Assembly (NCBI RefSeq): GCF_026914185.1
Contig: NC_070559.1
Span: 62,001 to 126,000 of the forward strand
From: Puccinia triticina
Taxonomy: Eukaryota > Basidiomycota > Pucciniomycetes > Pucciniales > Pucciniaceae
DNA: 64,000 nucleotides
Direction of reading: 5' to 3'
Shown here: positions 36,601-48,967 of the stretch, piece after piece
Position numbering within the stretch: the stretch's first letter is position 1
How the letters are laid out: each line of letters starts with the position of its first letter
Notes under the pieces: generated by a model
Told to the model about the DNA's origin: nothing
Database searches by the model: none
What the model saw: the letters and a program-made list of their open reading frames with translations, nothing else
Program-made: the position numbers and the translations under genes

Positions 36601-39577
36601 ATGAAAACTCGCCCATAGACTTGATCAATATTCCCTATCTGGTCCTCGAATGTGGAGGGGTAGTCCATCTGTCAGCAATCCTGGCACACGATCTTCGACT
36701 CCGAACCCTGTGCGCGGTCAAGAAGAGTGCACTGCCCCTGTTCCAGACGTCGCATCCTTGCATCCTATAGCAACTTCACTCAAACTATCTGAACCTCTGC
36801 GCCCTTCGCATCCAATGGCTAGCGCTTTAGAAGCCCTCGCCGTTCTCCAGACTTTCCACATTGAACAGGGACCTGACATCATGGTACCCCCCGCTGGATG
36901 GACGCTAGTCGCTGAGAAGGGTAGCGCATCTGTCTACAAGAAAAGGGTACCTCAGATATCTGAAACCTTTCCAGTTTACCGGGCGGATCAAGTCATCCAA
37001 GGCGTCACTGCAGAAGAAATGGTTTCCGTTTTAGCTACTTTTTCCAGTCGTCCGCTTTGGGATGATGGTGTCGAAACGTCTTATCTTCTTGAAAGCTATG
37101 GTAATGGCTGTACTACTCGTCTGCTAACTACAAAGCCCACCTTTCCATTCAAAGCCCGTCTGTTGCAAACTGCCAACGTCCACGCCCTTCTTCAACTTCC
37201 GTCATCATCAATCAGCTCAAGTACAACTGCTGTCCACTTTCTAGCATCTGCGTCCTTCAAGCAACCCGGCGACGGCTTATTGACCAATAGCAAGCTGAAT
37301 CCTCAAGGCTTGGTCGAGGCACATGTGTTTCTCGAGGGTTGGATCATGGAAACAGTCGATCCCTATTCTTCGAGTTCCCATGAGATTCCTTCTACAAGAT
37401 GCACTCACTTCAGTGCGATCGATTATGGTAGCTCATTACCTGTGGCTCTGAACTCAATATTGAATTCTAGTTTACCCCGAATGATCAGTGGGTTAGCAAC
37501 CCTGGTCAAGTCGCACGGACCGGTTCCGAGACTTTGCCAGCCAGTATTTGGACTACGAATGAACAGCTCGCTGCGAACCGATGGACTTGCTGATTGGAAG
37601 TGGAAACTTGATGGGGCCGATACTTCGAAAATAGCCTTATCTGTCGACGCAACCCCGGACTCGCCGTTTCGGGCAATGTTTTTACTTGAGAAAGGGGCCA
37701 ACGAGCCTACGTCGAACGATTCTCCAACGGCGTCCGGTGGTCCATCTAGCGCACATTCTGCCTCGAGGTACGAGACCATCCGGCAATTAGGCGTAGCATT
37801 TCCTCCGACAAGCGATTCAAGCAGTGGATCAACCTTTGTGCGTCGATTAGTATCGAACCCTGATTTACAACGGAAAGCTAGCACGGGTCAACTGAGAAGG
37901 ACTGGTGCCAGTTGGACATCCAATCTGCATGGGGCCCATGTGATAAGTCCGAAGGCGAGCGAGTTGGTTGTTGCTGAACTTGCATTGGATCGAAAGTTTT
38001 ATCCACACGGGTGTCGAGTCTCTTGGAAGGCATGCTTTCTGAAGCCTGGAACCAAAGCGATCATCGAAAAAGATATCAAGTTTCCGTTTCCACCCGAAGC
38101 CGACACGTTGATGCTGCCGTTAAAAGTCTCCTTTCACCAGATGCCAAGCCCCACCATCTTTGCCGCCTCCTTGGACCCAGCTGTTAGGAGAGAACACATA
38201 TTGTTGAGGATGACATTACCGGTGGGAGAGATACACTCTCCCATCAAAGACCCTTTGACTAGCCATTCGGATTCGGAACCGTCACCTCCACCCCTCTGGT
38301 ACACTCGAATGAGCAAGCGGGCAACAGTGGTCCACCTCTCAATCGAGCAGATTACGGCGAGCAAAGATGGCGATATGCCCGGACCGCCACATGAGCATGC
38401 CAAGGGTCTCAAGAAATCGCAAGATTTACAAGCGATCGTCAATGGTGAAAAGAAGAAGGTCATCCCGATCGAAGAGAGTCAAGCAGAACTTGAGCGTCGG
38501 GAAGTGGATGATTATGTGGGGGTCTACCCTTCAATTTCTCGGTGAGCGGTGTTTCATGAGTTTGATGTGGAAGCGATCACTTGCTAACGGCACATTCTTT
38601 TTGAATGCTCAACTGACCGGTAAAGTCTTGGCCGAATTTCAAGCACATTACCTAAGCGACAAGTATCACAACCAACGCTGAGTTCTAGCGTGGTGGAGAG
38701 TGTCTTACCGCCTGAGATGGAACGGCCGTTGGCTACCTCGATAGATTTCAAGAGTGACTCGGATGATCACCCGGGATCGTGTTCTTTGCCAGGCTCAGCC
38801 ATGGAATCACCCCACCTGTTATCACCCGTCAATGAAGTTCGAGAGCCAGAGGAAGAAGGTGGAAAACAGAACCTCATCCATGGCTCCCATAACCTGGTAA
38901 GTCAGGAATTATTTTCAAATTGCTGCACCTGGATGCTTACATGAAAGTTTTCGCTGCCAACGATGAATGTTTCACAGGAGGTCGAATCGATAAACCGGCC
39001 CCAAAACGGAAGCTTTGAAGCGTTCAAAAACTTCATTTTCAGAAGCCATATCAATAGTCATCCAAAAAATAATGCCACGGCGAGTAAAAACGAGCAGGCC
39101 AAACAATCCACGAGTTTTTTGCGTCGATTTATCTGCAGGAAAAGGACTTATACCAATCGCCATCTTGTCCTCACTGCCTTGATCTCTTTCTTGCTAGGTT
39201 CGATCCTAAGATCGATGTTAATTCCAAGCGATTATTTGATCATCCCGCCTTCTCCCCCACCTTCATCCAAGCCCTGCTTTTCATATCCTCCGTCATCACC
39301 ATCGTCCGCTGTTCTCAGCACCACCGCAACCCTCAACGAAGACATCAAAGCTGACCAAGGTGGCGGTGCTCACCATGCGAGTGATTTCTGTGCTACGCCT
39401 AGCAACCAGCATCAAAGTTATTTTAGACTATCCGAATCAGATCAACAGTTGCTAAAATTACTAGAAACTAGAAATCATTGGAAACAACTCCGAAAAATCT
39501 TCGACTTCAACCTCAACTTTTTCTCTTACTTCCTCTATTCTTCTTGGAGTATCGTCATTGCTTTTGTCAAGAATTAG
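33609..39577 (+). CDS. Multi-START-module lipid-transfer-like membrane protein
   Basis: Coding exons readable as: about 33609-34069, 34300-35879, 35945 to about 36530, 36619-38541, 38626-38896 and 38978-39577; an upstream first exon is needed. Joins are in frame: GWPA|NPRDSITISK, TLI|DQHDPLGW, SLIP|LDQYSLSG, SISR|LGRISS. Three START-like modules can be seen: the first with VRGVWDKLVDKATVIE and NPRDSI, the second (about 35,390-35,890) with TVYRAEATFVGVGVWNVLS and APRDSIL, the third (about 36,880-37,520) with FPVYRADQVIQGV and RPLWDDGVETSYLLES. A single transmembrane segment (LVLTALISFLLGSILRSMLI, about 39,163-39,222) is near the C-terminus, with a Pro/Ser-rich region after it. START folds bind sterols or phospholipids, so a contact-site lipid-transfer role is inferred; ligand and organelle are unknown. 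Confidence 0.72.
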
Positions 39578-40345
39578 CTGTCCATTTTCCTGGTTTGTTT
39601 TTAGGTACCTCGAGTCTGGATGTTCTCTGTTTGAAACTTTTATCGCTTTCCTTTATACTTCGGAGTGTGTCCACTATGTTTAAAAACCTGTACATTTTAC
39701 TTCAAATTACAAACTCTACAGTCTGATTCATTGTAGGAAAAAAAAATCCCATGGAACGGAATTCATAGCTATCCCATAAATACTTAACTAGATAGCAATG
39801 TCAGTTCAAGTCTTCATCTTGAGGAACATTAGATCTTACTGCCTTACTTATTGTAATTGTGATTTACTTTTGTTCTTATTACCCTTTCCGAGGTTTTTAT
39901 TCTTATACGCATGTATATATATAATAATTTATTTGGCAAATGTATTCAAGATATTGTGTTTGACTATGGAGAGACCATATCAATGATAGTCCAATCACAC
40001 CAGAGGCTAATTGAACGCAAAATTTGTATATACATACATCCAATTGCCTCTCTCCGCCAATAGTCTAATCCAACCTATCTTTCCGGGCCTTGACTTGTTA
40101 TCAAATAAGAGATACCGATTCTTTTTGGATGCTCATCAGGATCACCGGGAACTAGCTACTTTGCCACAAACATCCATCTCTAGGACCGTTTGCTTCAAGG
40201 CAAAAAGCTTGAGAGCATTCTGACTTGCATAACTAATACCAAAGTACAAGAATGAGATAGGAGTTTTTCTTTTTCTAACTGCATGGCAGAAACGCGTCAA
40301 AAGAAGTTGAGAGTTTGTAGGTTTTTTTGCGGACAAGTGACAAGA
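39578..40345. other. Convergent intergenic region
   Basis: AT-rich; presumably holds the 3' UTRs of the START gene and the nucleoporin gene. Small frames on both strands are unsupported. Confidence 0.45.
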
Positions 40346-43300
40346 TCAAGTTGTCTGCCTAGGCATAATGATAATAGTCTTGGTGATACCAATATGAGAC
40401 AGCCCATGAGGTTCATCGGTGGAGTTCAATTCATCCAATGTTCGAGCTCGGGTAAGGATTGGTTCAGTATGGTGTTTCAAGATTGATTCTTTGAGCATGG
40501 CCCCCCTGTGTTCGCTCAGCAAAGCTCTAACGGCGGCAGCTTGATCCGGTGTCCGAGAGGAGCCCTTCTGAGTTTGACCGGATTCCAGTCCAAGTGGCTT
40601 TGGTCTGTCTGGAAGGGATGAAGTTAGGACCTTGTGCTGGCGAACCCGAAGATGCATTTTCTCGAGGTCGATGATATGCTGAGTGAAACCAAGAGTAATG
40701 CAGCGTATACATCGGTTAATCATATCTAGAGAAGGGGTCCTACAGGATGAAGAATGGCGTCAGGCGGTTTAAACCTCAAGCAAACTAAAGGGAAACACTA
40801 ACTGCATTCTATTCCTACATGATTTTGCCTCCCGGTGTCGAGAATCAAACGACTGGAGGACTTCGGACATTTGAGAAATACCGTGTTTGACATCCTAAAA
40901 AACGAGCGTGAGTCGTCAGTGGAAGCCAAGTTCAACCAATGCCCATTCACACTGCTTACTCTAATCAGGCGCCGCATGTCTTTTTGATGAGCACGCTGGA
41001 CAGGCCCTAGTTGTCTTGAGCGTATTACTTGTGAAAATGTGGGGTCACTACGAAGACGCCAAAGTCGCTTGATTTCGTCTAGTTTCATGTCAACTGGAAG
41101 GAAATCTCACGTTAATATCACATCTAGTCAGATAAATTAAGGTGAGACGAAGCTTAGATACTTTTTATGGTAACACCGTCCAAAGCTGCGATAGCCTGAC
41201 CGCGTGACTCGTATTCCGCCTTTTTTTGCTTAGTATGTTCTGCGAAGTACTGAACAAACTGGTACAAGAGCGACAAGTCTCCGAATGCCCAGTTTTGGAA
41301 CTGCGATAGATCCGCAACCTGTGGTTCGGATTGCAGTTTCTTCTGACATTCTTCCAAATAGCGCCGACAGACCAAGCCGACCGGAGCTAACTGGAAATGT
41401 TTGGTGAGAGAGTGTTAAGTAAAGAGACAAATAACAATAAGGATCCTCTCATCTCAAAGATGCCACTCACACAATCTATTTCCGACGTTATCGAATCAGT
41501 GATTGCCGATAAAGCTTCATCCAAAGGCTTTCCGGCGACATCAGGAAATCTCTCACTCGAATCGAGATTTATTTTGGGGACATTATTTGATTCTAAAGTT
41601 TTCATTGGAACTGTGAATTCTGGTCGTGTCGCCAAAAAAGGTGGCTTCACAGTGGAAGTAGGAGGCGTGGGGGAAGGTTCCTCGCGGGGCGTGAGAGGTG
41701 GCGCATGAGCCGGCATGGATGTAGGTGACTGTGGGGAGGTAGATACCGCCGAGATAGATGACCTTCTAGATGACTGATCGGATGTGGGCGAAAGCGTTGA
41801 GGTGGGCGACTTCGAGCAGGCTCGTGGTGGCGTGGAAGGAGTTGACTTCGGGGAGCCAGATGATGGCGTAGAATTACGTGAATTTTGGGAGGATGCAAGC
41901 GGTCCCAAAGCCGCTTGATTATTGTCTAGGGAAAGTTTTCCAAAGGTCAGAAGACTCGAGGAGGCAGAAGCGCCGAATCCAGATGGTGTAGAAGTAGGTG
42001 GCTTGGGTGAGGATGGAGGCGATTCCGATGAGGATGAAGGCGGTCCAGGTGACAGTGGAGGCGGTCCCGATGATGGTGGAGGCGGTCCCGAGGGTGATCG
42101 AGGCGGTCCCGATGACGCTTGACTGTTGGCAAGGGAGAGTTGACCAAAGGCCGCAGAACTCGAGGAGGCAAAAGAGGTCAATCCAGATGCTTTAGAGGTC
42201 GGCGCCTGAGGGGCAGTGTCAGAAGGGGTCGAAGCATCTTTGGCTGGGGAAGGCTTCTCAGAGGCCGTCACATTGTTTGAGGCAAAAGAGCTTAATCCAG
42301 ATGCCGTGGACGGAGGTGGCTTCGGCGAGGATGGTCGCGATCCCGATAAGGCTGGGCTACTGACTCGCGAGGGTGAACGAGAGGCCACGGGGGTTGAGGC
42401 GACGAAAGAGCTCAATCCAGACGCTTTAGAGGGAGTCTCCGCTTGAGGCACAGGGTCAGAAGAAGTGGAAGCACTTTTGGCTGGGGAGGGTTTGCCGAAG
42501 GCCGACACATTCCCTGAGGCGAAGGAGCCGAATCCAAAAGCCGTAGAAGTAGGCGGCTTCTCAGAGGACGAGAACGGTCCCGAGGAGGGTTGACTATTGG
42601 CTAGCGACGGTTGACCAAATGCCGCAGGGGTTGAGCCGGCAAAAGAGCCGAATCCAAACGACGTGGAAGTCGGTGGCTTCAGCGGGGATGGACGCGGTCC
42701 CGAAGAGGTTTGGCTGCTGGCTAGAGAAGATTGGCCAAAGGCTACGGGTGTTGAGGCGGCAAAAGAACCGAATCCAGACGCCTTGGGAGGAGTCGCCGCT
42801 TCAGAGACGGGGTCAGAAGAAGTCGAAGTATCCTTGGCTGGGGAGGGCTTGCCAAAGGCCGTCACGTTACTTGAAGAGGCAAGATAGCTTGTTCCGGATG
42901 GCGTGGAAGTAGGTAGCTTATCGGGGGTTGAAAACGGTCCCGAAGAGGGTTGACTGTTGGCTAGCGAGAGTTGACCAAAGGAGACGGGGGTTGAGCCGGC
43001 GAAAGAGCTAAATGTCGTTGCTTTAGACGGAGTCGCCGGGGTCGGTGCATCTTTAGCTGGGGAGGGCTTGCCAAAAGCCACCACATTCTTTGAGGGGGCA
43101 AAAGAGCTTAATGCAGATGACGTGGAAGTAGTTGGCTTCGGCGAGGATGGACGCGATCCCGAGGAGGCTCGGCTGGTGGCTCGGGAGCTTTGGCTGCTGG
43201 CTGGAGAGCTTTGGTTGCTGGCTTGGGAGGGCTGATCGAAGGCTACGGGGGTTGAGGCGGCAAGCGGACCAAATCTCGATTCTTTAGGAGGAGTCGCCGC

Positions 43301-46110
43301 TTGAGGTGCTGTGTCGGAAGATGTTGCAGCATCTTGGACTGGGGCGGGTCCGCCAAAGGCCGATACATTCTTTGAGGAGGCAAAGGAACCGAATCCGGAT
43401 GGAGTTGACGTAGCTGGCTTTGCGGGAGTTGAAAACAGTCCCGAGGAGGTCTGGCTACTGGCTTGCGAGGGTTGACCGAATGCTGCGGGGGTTGAGGCGG
43501 CAAAAGAGGAGAATCCAAATGCCGTAGAATTGGGTGGCTTCGGCGAGGATTCACGCGGTGCCGATGAAGCTTGGCTGTTGGCTAGAGGGGTTTGGCTGCT
43601 GGCTACCGAGGGTTGCCCAAAGGCCACAGGTGCTGAGGCGGCAAACGAGCCGAATCCAGATGCTTTAGCAGCAGTCGCCGGTTGAGGTGCAGTGTCGCCA
43701 GAGGTCGAATCATCTTTGGCGGACGAGGGCTTGACAAAGGTCGACACATTACTTGAGGAGGCGAAAGAACCGAATCCGGCTGGGGTGGATGTTGCTGGCT
43801 TTGCGGGTGTTGAAAACGGGCCAGAGGAGGTCTGGCTGGTGGCTAGGGAGGGTTGCCCAAAGGCCACGGGCGCTGAGGCGGCAAACGAACTAAATCCAGA
43901 CGTTTTAGAAGCAGTCGACGGTTGAGAGACAGTGTTGGCAGAGGTGGAATCCTCTTTGGCGGAGGAGGGTTTGCCAAAGGCCGACACATTACTTGAGGAG
44001 GCAAAGGAACCGAATCCGGATGGGGTGGACGTCGCTGGTTTTGCTGGGGTTGAAAACGGGCCCAAGAATGATTGGCTGGTGGCTAGAGAGGATTGCCCAA
44101 AGGCCACGGGCGCTGATGCGGCAAACGAACCGAACCCGGATGTGGTAGAAGCAGGTGGCTTGGCAGGTGATCCCGATGAAGTTTGACTGCTGGCTAGAGA
44201 AGATTGTCCAAAGGCCACGGGGGTCGAGCCGGCAAACGAGCCGAATCCGGAAGGGGTGGACGTCGCTGGGGTTGAAAACGGTGCCGAGGCGGAGGGCTGG
44301 CTGGTGGCTAGGGATGGTTGGCCGAAGGCTAGCGAAGGCTGGCCAAAGGCGGCAGGACTCGAGCCGGTCAACGCGCCGGATGCGGATGATTGAGAAGCAG
44401 CGGGCGGTTGTTGAGGGTTAACAGTCTGGGAGGTATCTCGAGCAGAGTTGAGAGGCTTTGCGGGTGAGGGTGGTGAGGGGGCTTGTTGGATGCCCTTGTC
44501 GGGTGCGGCTGATATGTCGCTAAAGTTAGTGATTTCCGGCCAGAGTTCGAGGTCCTGGGGTAAAGAAGGATCGGTGAATGCGAGTTTCCAGAGGCTGAGT
44601 ACGCCGTCGGTGGTGTAGCACCATATCAGGGGCGACCTTTGACGGCTGCAATAGCTCAGTGCGAAGCCTAGGGGGCCCGAGGGAGCATAGTCTTCTTCGG
44701 TGACCGGGATCTCCGGGCGGCCTTCCTCAAGATCTAGGTAGAATGGCTTGTCGAGCTGGTCATATCCGACGAGCGTGAGGGAGGTACTGTTGGTGAAGGA
44801 TGAGATGGCGATGTGTTTCCAATGGGACTGTGGATTGACGGAGATGGCTAGCGTCAGAAGGCCGGGTGGCAGAGTTGTGTCGCCGTCGGTGGTGATCGCA
44901 TCAACCACTCTGGCAAACGTGCATGCTGGGGACTCGGATTGCTTGGGGACGTTGAGACAATATGTTTCGTTTGGTTCGTCAGATGGTTGATCGGCTGTCG
45001 GAGCGAAAGTGACGATATAATTCTTTTGATCGAGCCACTTGAGATGCATAACTAATGATACAAATAACATGTATGTCAGATCTTATTATTCTTTTTTGTT
45101 ATTCTATTTTGTTATTCTTTCTTATTTTTTCTGATTCGATTCTATTTTTTTTCTTATTGTTTTTTATCTTATTGTTTTTTATCTTATTCATTTTTGTCTT
45201 GTCCTTTTTTTTTATCTTATTCTTTTTTATCTTATTCTTTTGAATTTTTTAATTTAATTTAATTTTTTATCCCTTTTTCCAAATTATTTTTTTGTATGCA
45301 AAATTGAATGTTTACCTGAAAGGGCCTCCTTCCCCAAGAGTGCTGGGCAATCGATCTTGCCTTTGCTGATCCCGTCGTGAGTCAGGAACTCGAGCGTGCC
45401 GTGATCATAGCCGACCAGGAGACGTTTGCCCATCGGACTCCACTCGGCTGCGGTGGCGCGTTGGCTGGTCGTATAGGTCTTCTGGCCGTCGTAGCAGTCG
45501 ACCACTGTGATCGTCCCGTCCTGATAGACCAGGGCGATGAGGGCTGCGAGCGGGCCTCCCTTGCTTGGATTGGGGACCAGCATGCGCAGAGAGCCATTCG
45601 AAGAAGCGGGGCGGATCGAGCTCGATGGGGCGGTGTTTTTCTGGGTGACCAAGTGGTGTAATGAGAATATGTGTAGGGCGCCGTCTGAGGTGGCTAGGAC
45701 GACGAGCCGATCGCAGGCAGCGAAGGCGGCATGGGTTACGAATACCGAGGGGTCCGGACAGAGGGGGGCGGTGGGCACGACGATGGATTGGGTTTTGTTG
45801 AGGGCGGGGGTGGAGAAGGGCTCTGCTTGGTCGATGGAGCTTTGCAAGTCGTCGATCCGGGCCAGAATTAGGGCGGGGGCTGGGGAGGAGATGACGATGA
45901 GCGCCCATCCAAAGAGGTTGGAGAGCGCAAACAAGGAATGGTGGGTTTTCGGCAGGGCCTCCGGCGGTGGACAGACACGTAGATTGGTGGCAGGCTTGTA
46001 TGGGCTCAGAGATATCGAGTCCTGGGGCGAGCAGTCAGTTCTGGGGACACGGAGAAAGAGGGAAAGCAGAAGAAGAACTCAACTCCGACATCCTTGGGGT
46101 CTGCGTCCAT
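40346..46110 (-). CDS. NUP159: FG nucleoporin of the Nup159/Nup214 type
   Basis: Minus-strand gene starting at 46,110 with a very short first exon (MDADPKDVG) spliced to DSISLSPYKPATNL. The N-terminal beta-propeller runs through FVTHAAFAACDRLVVLATSDG, VYQDGTITVVD and AAEWSPMGKRLLVGYDHGTLEFL, crosses a T-rich intron (about 45,060-45,320), and continues in MHLKWLDQKNYIVTFAP. A long Ser/Pro/Ala-rich region (about 44,450-41,650) follows, with dozens of SAFG/AFGQPS/GFGSFA repeats, the FG meshwork. The C-terminus after 41,400 is predicted helical (RRYLEECQKKL, MKLDEIKRLWRL, IIDLEKMHLRVRQHKVL), as expected for Nup82-complex anchoring. It docks the RNA helicase Dbp5 at the cytoplasmic pore face for mRNA export. 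The last two exon borders and the stop (40,346) are less certain. Confidence 0.87.
41900..44450 (-). repeat. FG-repeat tandem region of the nucleoporin gene
   Basis: Degenerate tandem DNA units of about 100-250 bp encode alternating AFGQPSLA.SQ.SSG, KPPTSTPSGFGSFA and AFGKPSPAKD blocks. Long antisense and out-of-phase open frames here are by-products of the repeat composition. Confidence 0.85.
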
Positions 46111-46331
46111 CCTGATTCCTGGCGGCGGTATGGAGGAAGTGATCGCTGTGAAGGGTGAGGTGACTGGCTGGGAGATGTCGCGCGGCCTGTCACCGATCTA
46201 CAGTACTCCCGAGCTTAGCTAAGCCTCCCGATCGGGGGTCGGGGGGACCCCGCGTCTCTTCGGGGACGCTCCTCCTCCGGCGCCTCCTCGGAAGGAAGGG
46301 ACTGAAGTTCGGCATACTCCTGAAGCCGACG
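46111..46331. promoter_or_regulatory. Bidirectional promoter, NUP159 / ATG6
   Basis: Only about 220 bp separates two divergent start codons. No TATA box is obvious. It contains cctcctccggcgcctcctcgg-type GC-rich sequence around 46,270-46,290. Confidence 0.55.
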
Positions 46332-48276
46332 ATGTTTGGGAATATTGGCGAGGATGGGCACTGCCAGCGATGCAAGCAGCCGCTGCGAATCGACGACGAG
46401 CTGGCGCCCTCGGCCTACGACCTCATCGCCTGTAAGCAGCACACTCAACCCACCTCACCATCATACACACATACTCACCACCATCATCATCCACCCACCA
46501 GCACTCTCCGACAGGGGCGGCACTCCCCAGCCCACTCCCCAGCGCGCCCGAAACCAGCCCCATACCCGAGCGAACAGACTGCCAACCCCACCCCCCAGCA
46601 GGGACCAGTGCACCCATCCGGGGCCCGCCGAAAGCTTTGTCGTCCTCTCCGAGAGCACGCTCGGCGCTGCACGCGCTCAGCCCGACCTCAGACACGAACC
46701 CCCTCAATCCCACGGCCACCCGTGCCCCAAAACCACCGACCGCGTCTTCAAACTCGCCGAACTGCTCTCCGGCAACCCCCCAAAATTCAAACATCCGCTG
46801 TGTACCGAATGCACCGACAAGCTGCTCGAGTGGATGCACAACCAACTCCAGTCGGCCAAATCGAACAGAGACCGATATGCGATCTTCGAGCGAGAGCTCA
46901 ATCGGGAGAAGAGCGCGGCAGCTGAGGGGTCCTACGAGAGCTGCAAGAAAATCAAGCAGGACATCGAAGAGGTCAGCCTGCCTGCTACATATATCATCGC
47001 CTTAATTTCACCGGGTTTGATCATTCCACCACCCTCAAAAGCTCAAAATCAGGGAGTCTGTGGCGATTGAAAAGCTGAGAGAGACAGAGACTGAATGCGA
47101 GAAGGTCGAGGCCGAACTAAGAGAGATCGAACGGCTGGAATCCAAACAAGACAATGAGGAAGAGGAGTTGAGTGCTCATCCCTTGAGGGAAAAAAAAACC
47201 CTCATCCTTACTCACTCTTGGATCACACAGGTTCTGGGATGATTACAACCAGTACTTACTCGAATACGAAGATATCCAGTCCCAGCTAGACTCGCTCACC
47301 ACCAGATACCGCAACGATCAAAACGAGCTAGCAAAACTGAGAGCCACCAACGTATACAGTCAGTCGCCCTGCTTAACATCTCAGATCACTACCCCCCACG
47401 CGCCCTGAATGTTTCCGTTGGTCTTGCCATAGAGGATGCATTTTGCATCGGATGTGAAACGGGCGTCGGGACCATCAATGGCTTGCGACTAGGCAGGCTG
47501 ACCGATGTTCCAGTAAGTAAAGCAGTCAATTCTAGCAGTCCAACTTGCCATCAGAGTCCGGGCTGAAACGCTGAGAGAGAGTAGGTGGAATGGGTCGAGA
47601 TCAATGCAGCCTGGGGCCATACGGCTCTACTGCTCCAGACCTTATGCAAACGGCTCAAGTTCACCCTTGATGGGTTAGCAGCAATCACCAATCTGCTCAT
47701 CGGCCTCACTCGACTAGAAGCAATTCATTCACACATCATCTGTTGGGCTATCATCATTGCAGATACCGCTTGATCCCCATGGGCTCCTTCTCCCGCATCG
47801 AACGCACCAAGGGTGACAAATCCTGTCTAGAACTGTATGTCTATCTACTCCCACTCAGAGAGAACTCGCACTCAAGGGAAGGGTATGCACTCAATCGACT
47901 GGGCGGTGCATATCGGTAGGTTCGGATCAGATGATTTCGCATTGGCTCGAATGTTACACAATCGCCGATTCGATAGCGCCATGGTCGACTTTCTGGAGTG
48001 CTTGAGACAGGTATCGGAGCAGGTGGTCAAGCGAAGCCCTCAGACCAAGATTCCGTTTCGGTCAGGTTTTGGTTTTCTTCATCCTTTCTTGCTCAGATTT
48101 GGAAACTCACTTTCACACCCTCTCTTTACACATCGAGTAGTGTTCACAAGGACAAGATCGGCGAGGCGTCGATCAAGCTGTCCTTCTCCTCTGATGAGGC
48201 GTGGACGAGTGCACTCAGACACGTCCTGTTCACATTGAAAATCATGAATGCGGCCTTGGATCATGTATCGAATTGA
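46332..48276 (+). CDS. ATG6: Beclin/ATG6 (Vps30), class III PI3-kinase autophagy subunit
   Basis: Plus-strand, about seven exons. It starts MFGNIGEDGHCQRCKQPL with the CxxC pair usual at fungal Atg6 N-termini, then a first splice to SLSDRGG. It continues through PAESFVVLSEST (beclin BH3-equivalent region), a coiled coil (YAIFERELNREKSAA, then KLRETETECEKVEAELREIERLESK, then WDDYNQYLLEYEDIQSQLDSL), and the evolutionarily conserved domain EDAFCIGCETGVGTINGLRLGRL, VEWVEINAAWGHTALLLQTL, YRLIPMGSFSRIE. It ends with FSSDEAWTSALRHVLFTLK and a stop at 48,276. It works with Vps34 and Vps15, and with Atg14 or Vps38, in autophagosome formation or endosomal sorting. Exons between 47,830 and 48,060 are short and their exact borders are tentative. 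Confidence 0.92.
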
Positions 48277-48755
48277 ATCAGTGTACTTGTAAGTGTAGAT
48301 ACTGGTAGATTTTCAGCCTCTCTCAGCCTCAAATTTATTTTGATAACTAGTTAAATACCTAAAAATTTACATCAATCAAGACTTGTAGCTCTCAATTCTA
48401 CTCAGACCAGATGACTTCCTGTTGAGATCTGCGGGCCTCCCAGGAGTGATCTAGAGCCCAAAAGGCTAGATTTCCCTGCAAAAATCTAGACTTTTTGGGT
48501 CTAAACCAACATCTGCTGGGGTCCCAGATTGCATGGGAAGTGCTCCACTAGGCATGTAGATCTAGCAAAATATTGTCGTGTTTGAGATGTGTAGTTTCTC
48601 AATTGTGATGATTCATGTGTACTAGCTGAGGTGTGTAGTTTCTCAGTTGTATTATGGTGTTCAAAATTGATTTTCAAACTGCTTTCTACATAAAATCATA
48701 AGAACTACATGTCCGAAGTTCTGATGGGGTGAAAGTTGAGGGTTCTCTTCATTTA
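48277..48755. other. ATG6 3' flank with MITE remnants
   Basis: 48,409-48,554 resembles the 23,541 MITE (gacttcctgt, gatttccctgcaaaa, ggaagtgctcc at the far end). At 48,654 a tatggtgttcaaaattgatt string matches one end of the 169-bp TA-flanked MITE family but lacks its other end. Confidence 0.5.
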
Positions 48756-48967
48756 GAGCATCCACCACCATCTCTGTAAACCCGCTTGGTAAGGCATATT
48801 TACCAAGTATGTAAGCAATTTTCTACCCCTGTGCCCTCTTTAGGGCTCTTTAGCTAAATAGTTGTTTGGTAAATCTTTAACCAACGGCTACAGAGCCTCT
48901 GTAAGACCATTCTAGTGAGCCTGCTGACTGCCCTCGCTAAAATTTTCACAACTCCTACAAACACCCA

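Noticed and set aside
41397..44421. Long plus-strand frames opposite the nucleoporin
   Set aside because: By-product of the Ser/Pro/Ala-rich FG repeat composition on the minus strand.
45055..45243. Hydrophobic Phe/Leu-rich frame that looks like membrane segments
   Set aside because: Translation of a T-rich intron of the nucleoporin gene.
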